This document shows, piece after piece, positions 13,798 through 15,870 of a stretch of DNA of 15,870 nt (positions within the stretch are counted from its first letter, which is position 1; the number at the start of each line of letters is the position of its first letter). The translations under genes were made by a program, and so were the position numbers. This DNA is from Rhizobiaceae bacterium (GTDB taxonomy: Bacteria; Pseudomonadota; Alphaproteobacteria; Rhizobiales; Rhizobiaceae). The notes below the pieces were generated by a model, which saw nothing but the letters and a program-made list of their open reading frames with translations, searched no databases and had not been told where the DNA came from. Location: positions 1 to 15,870 of the forward strand of contig JACMIV010000158.1 in NCBI GenBank assembly GCA_014380965.1, in the 5' to 3' direction.

Positions 13798-15870
13798 TCA
13801 TCGCATCCCCCGGACTGCTTCCACCGCCGCCAGCACGCGCTCCGGCGTCGCCGGCGAGTCGAGTTTTGGAAACGCCTTGCCCTCGCCCGCCGCCAGAACC
13901 GCATCCGTTAGCGCGGAGAAGACCGAGATCCCCAGCATGAAGGGCGGCTCCCCCACGGCCTTCGAGCGATAGATCGTCTCGGCCCGGTTCTCGCCCTTCG
14001 TCCAGAGCGCGATGCGAAGGTCGTCCGGCCGGTCGTTGGCGGTCGGGATCTTGTAGGTCGAGGGCGCATGGGTGCGAAGCCGCCCGGCCTTGTCCCACCA
14101 AAGCTCCTCCATGGTCAGCCAGCCCATGCCCTGGATGAAGCCGCCCTCGATCTGGCCGAGGTCGAGCGCGGGGTTCAGCGAACGGCCGACATCGTGGAGG
14201 ATGTCGGCGCGCAGCAACCGGTTTTCGCCCGTCAACGTGTCGATCACGACCTCGGAACAGGCGGCCCCGTAGGCGAAATAGTAGAACGGCTGTCCCGTCG
14301 CGCTCTCGCGATCGTAGGTGATGCCGGGCGTTGCATAGAAGCCTGTCGAGGAGAGTGAAACGCGCGCGAGATAGGCTTCGCCGACAAGCTCGGCAAAGCT
14401 CTTCTCGTCGTTTCCGATCCGCACCCGGTTCGGCGCGAACACCACCTGCTCTCGCGGGACGTGATACCGCTCGGCGGCATAGCCGATCAGCCGGTCCTTG
14501 ATCGTGCGCGCCGCGGCCTGCGCCGCCATGCCGTTGAGATCGGAGCCCGACGAGGCGGCGGTGGCCGACGTGTTCGGCACCTTCGCCGTCGTCGTGCCGG
14601 TGATCTTCACGCGGTCGACATCGATCTGGAACTCCTCGGCGACGACCTGCGCGACCTTGGTGAAAAGCCCCTGCCCCATCTCCGTGCCGCCATGGTTGAG
14701 GTGAACCGAGCCGTCCTTGTAGACGTGGACGAGCGCGCCCGCCTGGTTCAAATGGCTCGTCGTGAAGGAGATGCCGAACTTTACCGGCGTCAGCGCGAGG
14801 CCCTTCTTGAGGATCGGATTTGCCGCGTTGAAGGCTGTCACCGCCTCCCGCCGCGCGCGATAGTCGCTGGAAGTTTCAAGCTCGTCGACGATCTCGTCGA
14901 TGACCGAATCCACGACCGCCATGTGATAGGGCGTGAGTTTCGCCCCGTTCGCCGGGTAAAAGTTGCGCTTGCGGATATCCAAGGGATCGAGCCCGAGGAC
15001 GAAGGCGGCCTCGTCCATCGCGCGCTCGATGCCGACCATCCCCTGCGGCCCGCCGAAGCCGCGGAAGGCCGTGTTCGAGACGGTGTGCGTCTTCAGCCGG
15101 CGCGAGCGGATGCGGGCCGCCGGCAGCACATAGGCATTGTCGGCGTGGAACATCGCGCGGTCTGCGATCGCGCCCGACAGATCCTTCGAATAGCCGCAGC
15201 GGATGAGATGCTCGAAGGAAGCGCCGACGATCCGCCCTTCATCGTCGAAGCCCATGTCGTAGGCGATGCGCGCCTCGTGGCGCTTGCCGGTCATCTCCAT
15301 GTCGTCGTCGCGGTCGAGCCGGCATTTGGCCGGACGCCCGGTCTTCGCCGCAACCAGCGCTGCGACCGCGGCGAACAGCGCCGGCTGGCTCTCCTTGCCG
15401 CCGAACCCCCCGCCCATGCGCCGGACCTCGACCGTCACCGCATGGTCGGACAGCCCCAGCGCCTTCGCCACGTTGTGCTGGACCTCGGACGGGTGCTGCG
15501 TCGAGGAGCGCACGAGCAGGTCGCCATCCTCCTGCGGAATGGCGACCGCGATCTGTCCTTCGAGGTAGAAGTGGTCCTGCCCCCCGAGATCGAGCGTTCC
15601 CGTCACGCGGTGGACCGCGGCCTCCAAGGCCGCCTCGGCATCGCCGAGCCGCATCACGTGCTCGGGCAGAAGATCGGCGCCGGCTTCGTCGGCGAAGCGT
15701 CGGGCGTCGTCCATGGTGATCGCCGCCGGCAGCGCCTCGTATGCGGCGACGGCGAGCCTTGCCGCGCGCCGAGCGTCGTCCAGGGAATCCGCGGCGACGG
15801 CGAAGAGCGACTGGCCGACATACTCCACGGTACTCACCGCGAAGATCGGGTCGTCTCCGAACACGGGCGA
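13798..15870 (-). CDS. xdhB: Xanthine dehydrogenase molybdopterin-binding subunit (partial, 5' end outside window)
   Basis: XdhB is the molybdenum subunit that hydroxylates hypoxanthine to xanthine and xanthine to urate. It works with the FeS/FAD subunit XdhA, presumably just beyond the right edge. The 690 visible residues start at the SPVFGDDPIFA segment, so about 90 N-terminal residues are missing from a usual 780. Cofactor-contact motifs are present: GGGFGGKESQ (about 153-162 of the visible part), NTAFRGFGGPQG (266-277) and the glycine-rich GTEMGQGLFTKVAQV (395-409). KAVGEPPFML near 637-646 carries the catalytic-base Glu (641). GQDHFYLEGQ near 97 is also family-typical. The GTG at 15864 is an internal valine codon, not the start. 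The gene is followed by the palindromic repeat and then xdhC. Confidence 0.97.
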   Translation of the reverse strand, partial: SPVFGDDPIFAVSTVEYVGQSLFAVAADSLDDARRAARLAVAAYEALPAAITMDDARRFADEAGADLLPEHVMRLGDAEAALEAAVHRVTGTLDLGGQDHFYLEGQIAVAIPQEDGDLLVRSSTQHPSEVQHNVAKALGLSDHAVTVEVRRMGGGFGGKESQPALFAAVAALVAAKTGRPAKCRLDRDDDMEMTGKRHEARIAYDMGFDDEGRIVGASFEHLIRCGYSKDLSGAIADRAMFHADNAYVLPAARIRSRRLKTHTVSNTAFRGFGGPQGMVGIERAMDEAAFVLGLDPLDIRKRNFYPANGAKLTPYHMAVVDSVIDEIVDELETSSDYRARREAVTAFNAANPILKKGLALTPVKFGISFTTSHLNQAGALVHVYKDGSVHLNHGGTEMGQGLFTKVAQVVAEEFQIDVDRVKITGTTTAKVPNTSATAASSGSDLNGMAAQAAARTIKDRLIGYAAERYHVPREQVVFAPNRVRIGNDEKSFAELVGEAYLARVSLSSTGFYATPGITYDRESATGQPFYYFAYGAACSEVVIDTLTGENRLLRADILHDVGRSLNPALDLGQIEGGFIQGMGWLTMEELWWDKAGRLRTHAPSTYKIPTANDRPDDLRIALWTKGENRAETIYRSKAVGEPPFMLGISVFSALTDAVLAAGEGKAFPKLDSPATPERVLAAVEAVRGMR

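Noticed and set aside
15862..15864. GTG at the right edge as the xdhB start
   Set aside because: It lies within the conserved SPVFGDDPIFA segment about 90 residues into the protein, and coding continues past the window edge.

Overview
The window reads as a chromosomal segment of an alphaproteobacterium, most likely Hyphomicrobiales (Rhizobiales). The reasons are GC-rich coding DNA with strong G/C at third positions, the purine-catabolism gene order, a CinR/VjbR-like LuxR DNA-binding domain, and two intergenic palindromic repeat elements of the kind scattered through rhizobial genomes. The genus cannot be fixed from this sequence. Ten of the eleven genes are on the minus strand, so in transcription order the window runs from right to left.

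Right part (about 4999-15870): purine uptake and oxidation. The order is xdhB (molybdenum subunit of xanthine dehydrogenase, 5' end beyond the right edge), xdhC (its maturation factor), then a complete BMP-type purine/nucleoside ABC importer (double-NBD ATPase, two permeases, Tat-type binding protein). After a 303-base gap come puuD (membrane urate oxidase carrying a cytochrome c domain) and guaD (guanine deaminase). Most junctions overlap: xdhC/ATPase 17 bases, ATPase/permease 11, permease/permease 4 and puuD/guaD 4. The inferred flow is import of a purine, guanine to xanthine (GuaD), xanthine to urate (Xdh), and urate to 5-hydroxyisourate (PuuD). Enzymes after 5-hydroxyisourate are not in the window.

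Middle (about 3068-5010): a LuxR-type regulator on the plus strand converges on guaD with a 12-base overlap of the 3' ends. It diverges from a fumarylacetoacetate hydrolase (FAH) family gene across a 335-base gap that holds a short dyad and a possible promoter.

Left part (1-2891): glgE followed by treS (cut by the left edge). These are two enzymes of the trehalose-to-alpha-glucan GlgE pathway.

No tRNA, rRNA, CRISPR array, transposase or phage gene was seen. The non-coding structure worth attention is a 125-base inverted repeat between xdhB and xdhC, a 132-base inverted repeat between the binding-protein gene and puuD, and a 13-bp hairpin just after the binding-protein stop codon. No clearly new system was found. 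The most open questions are the ligand of the LuxR protein, the substrate of the FAH protein and the role of the repeats inside the purine gene set.
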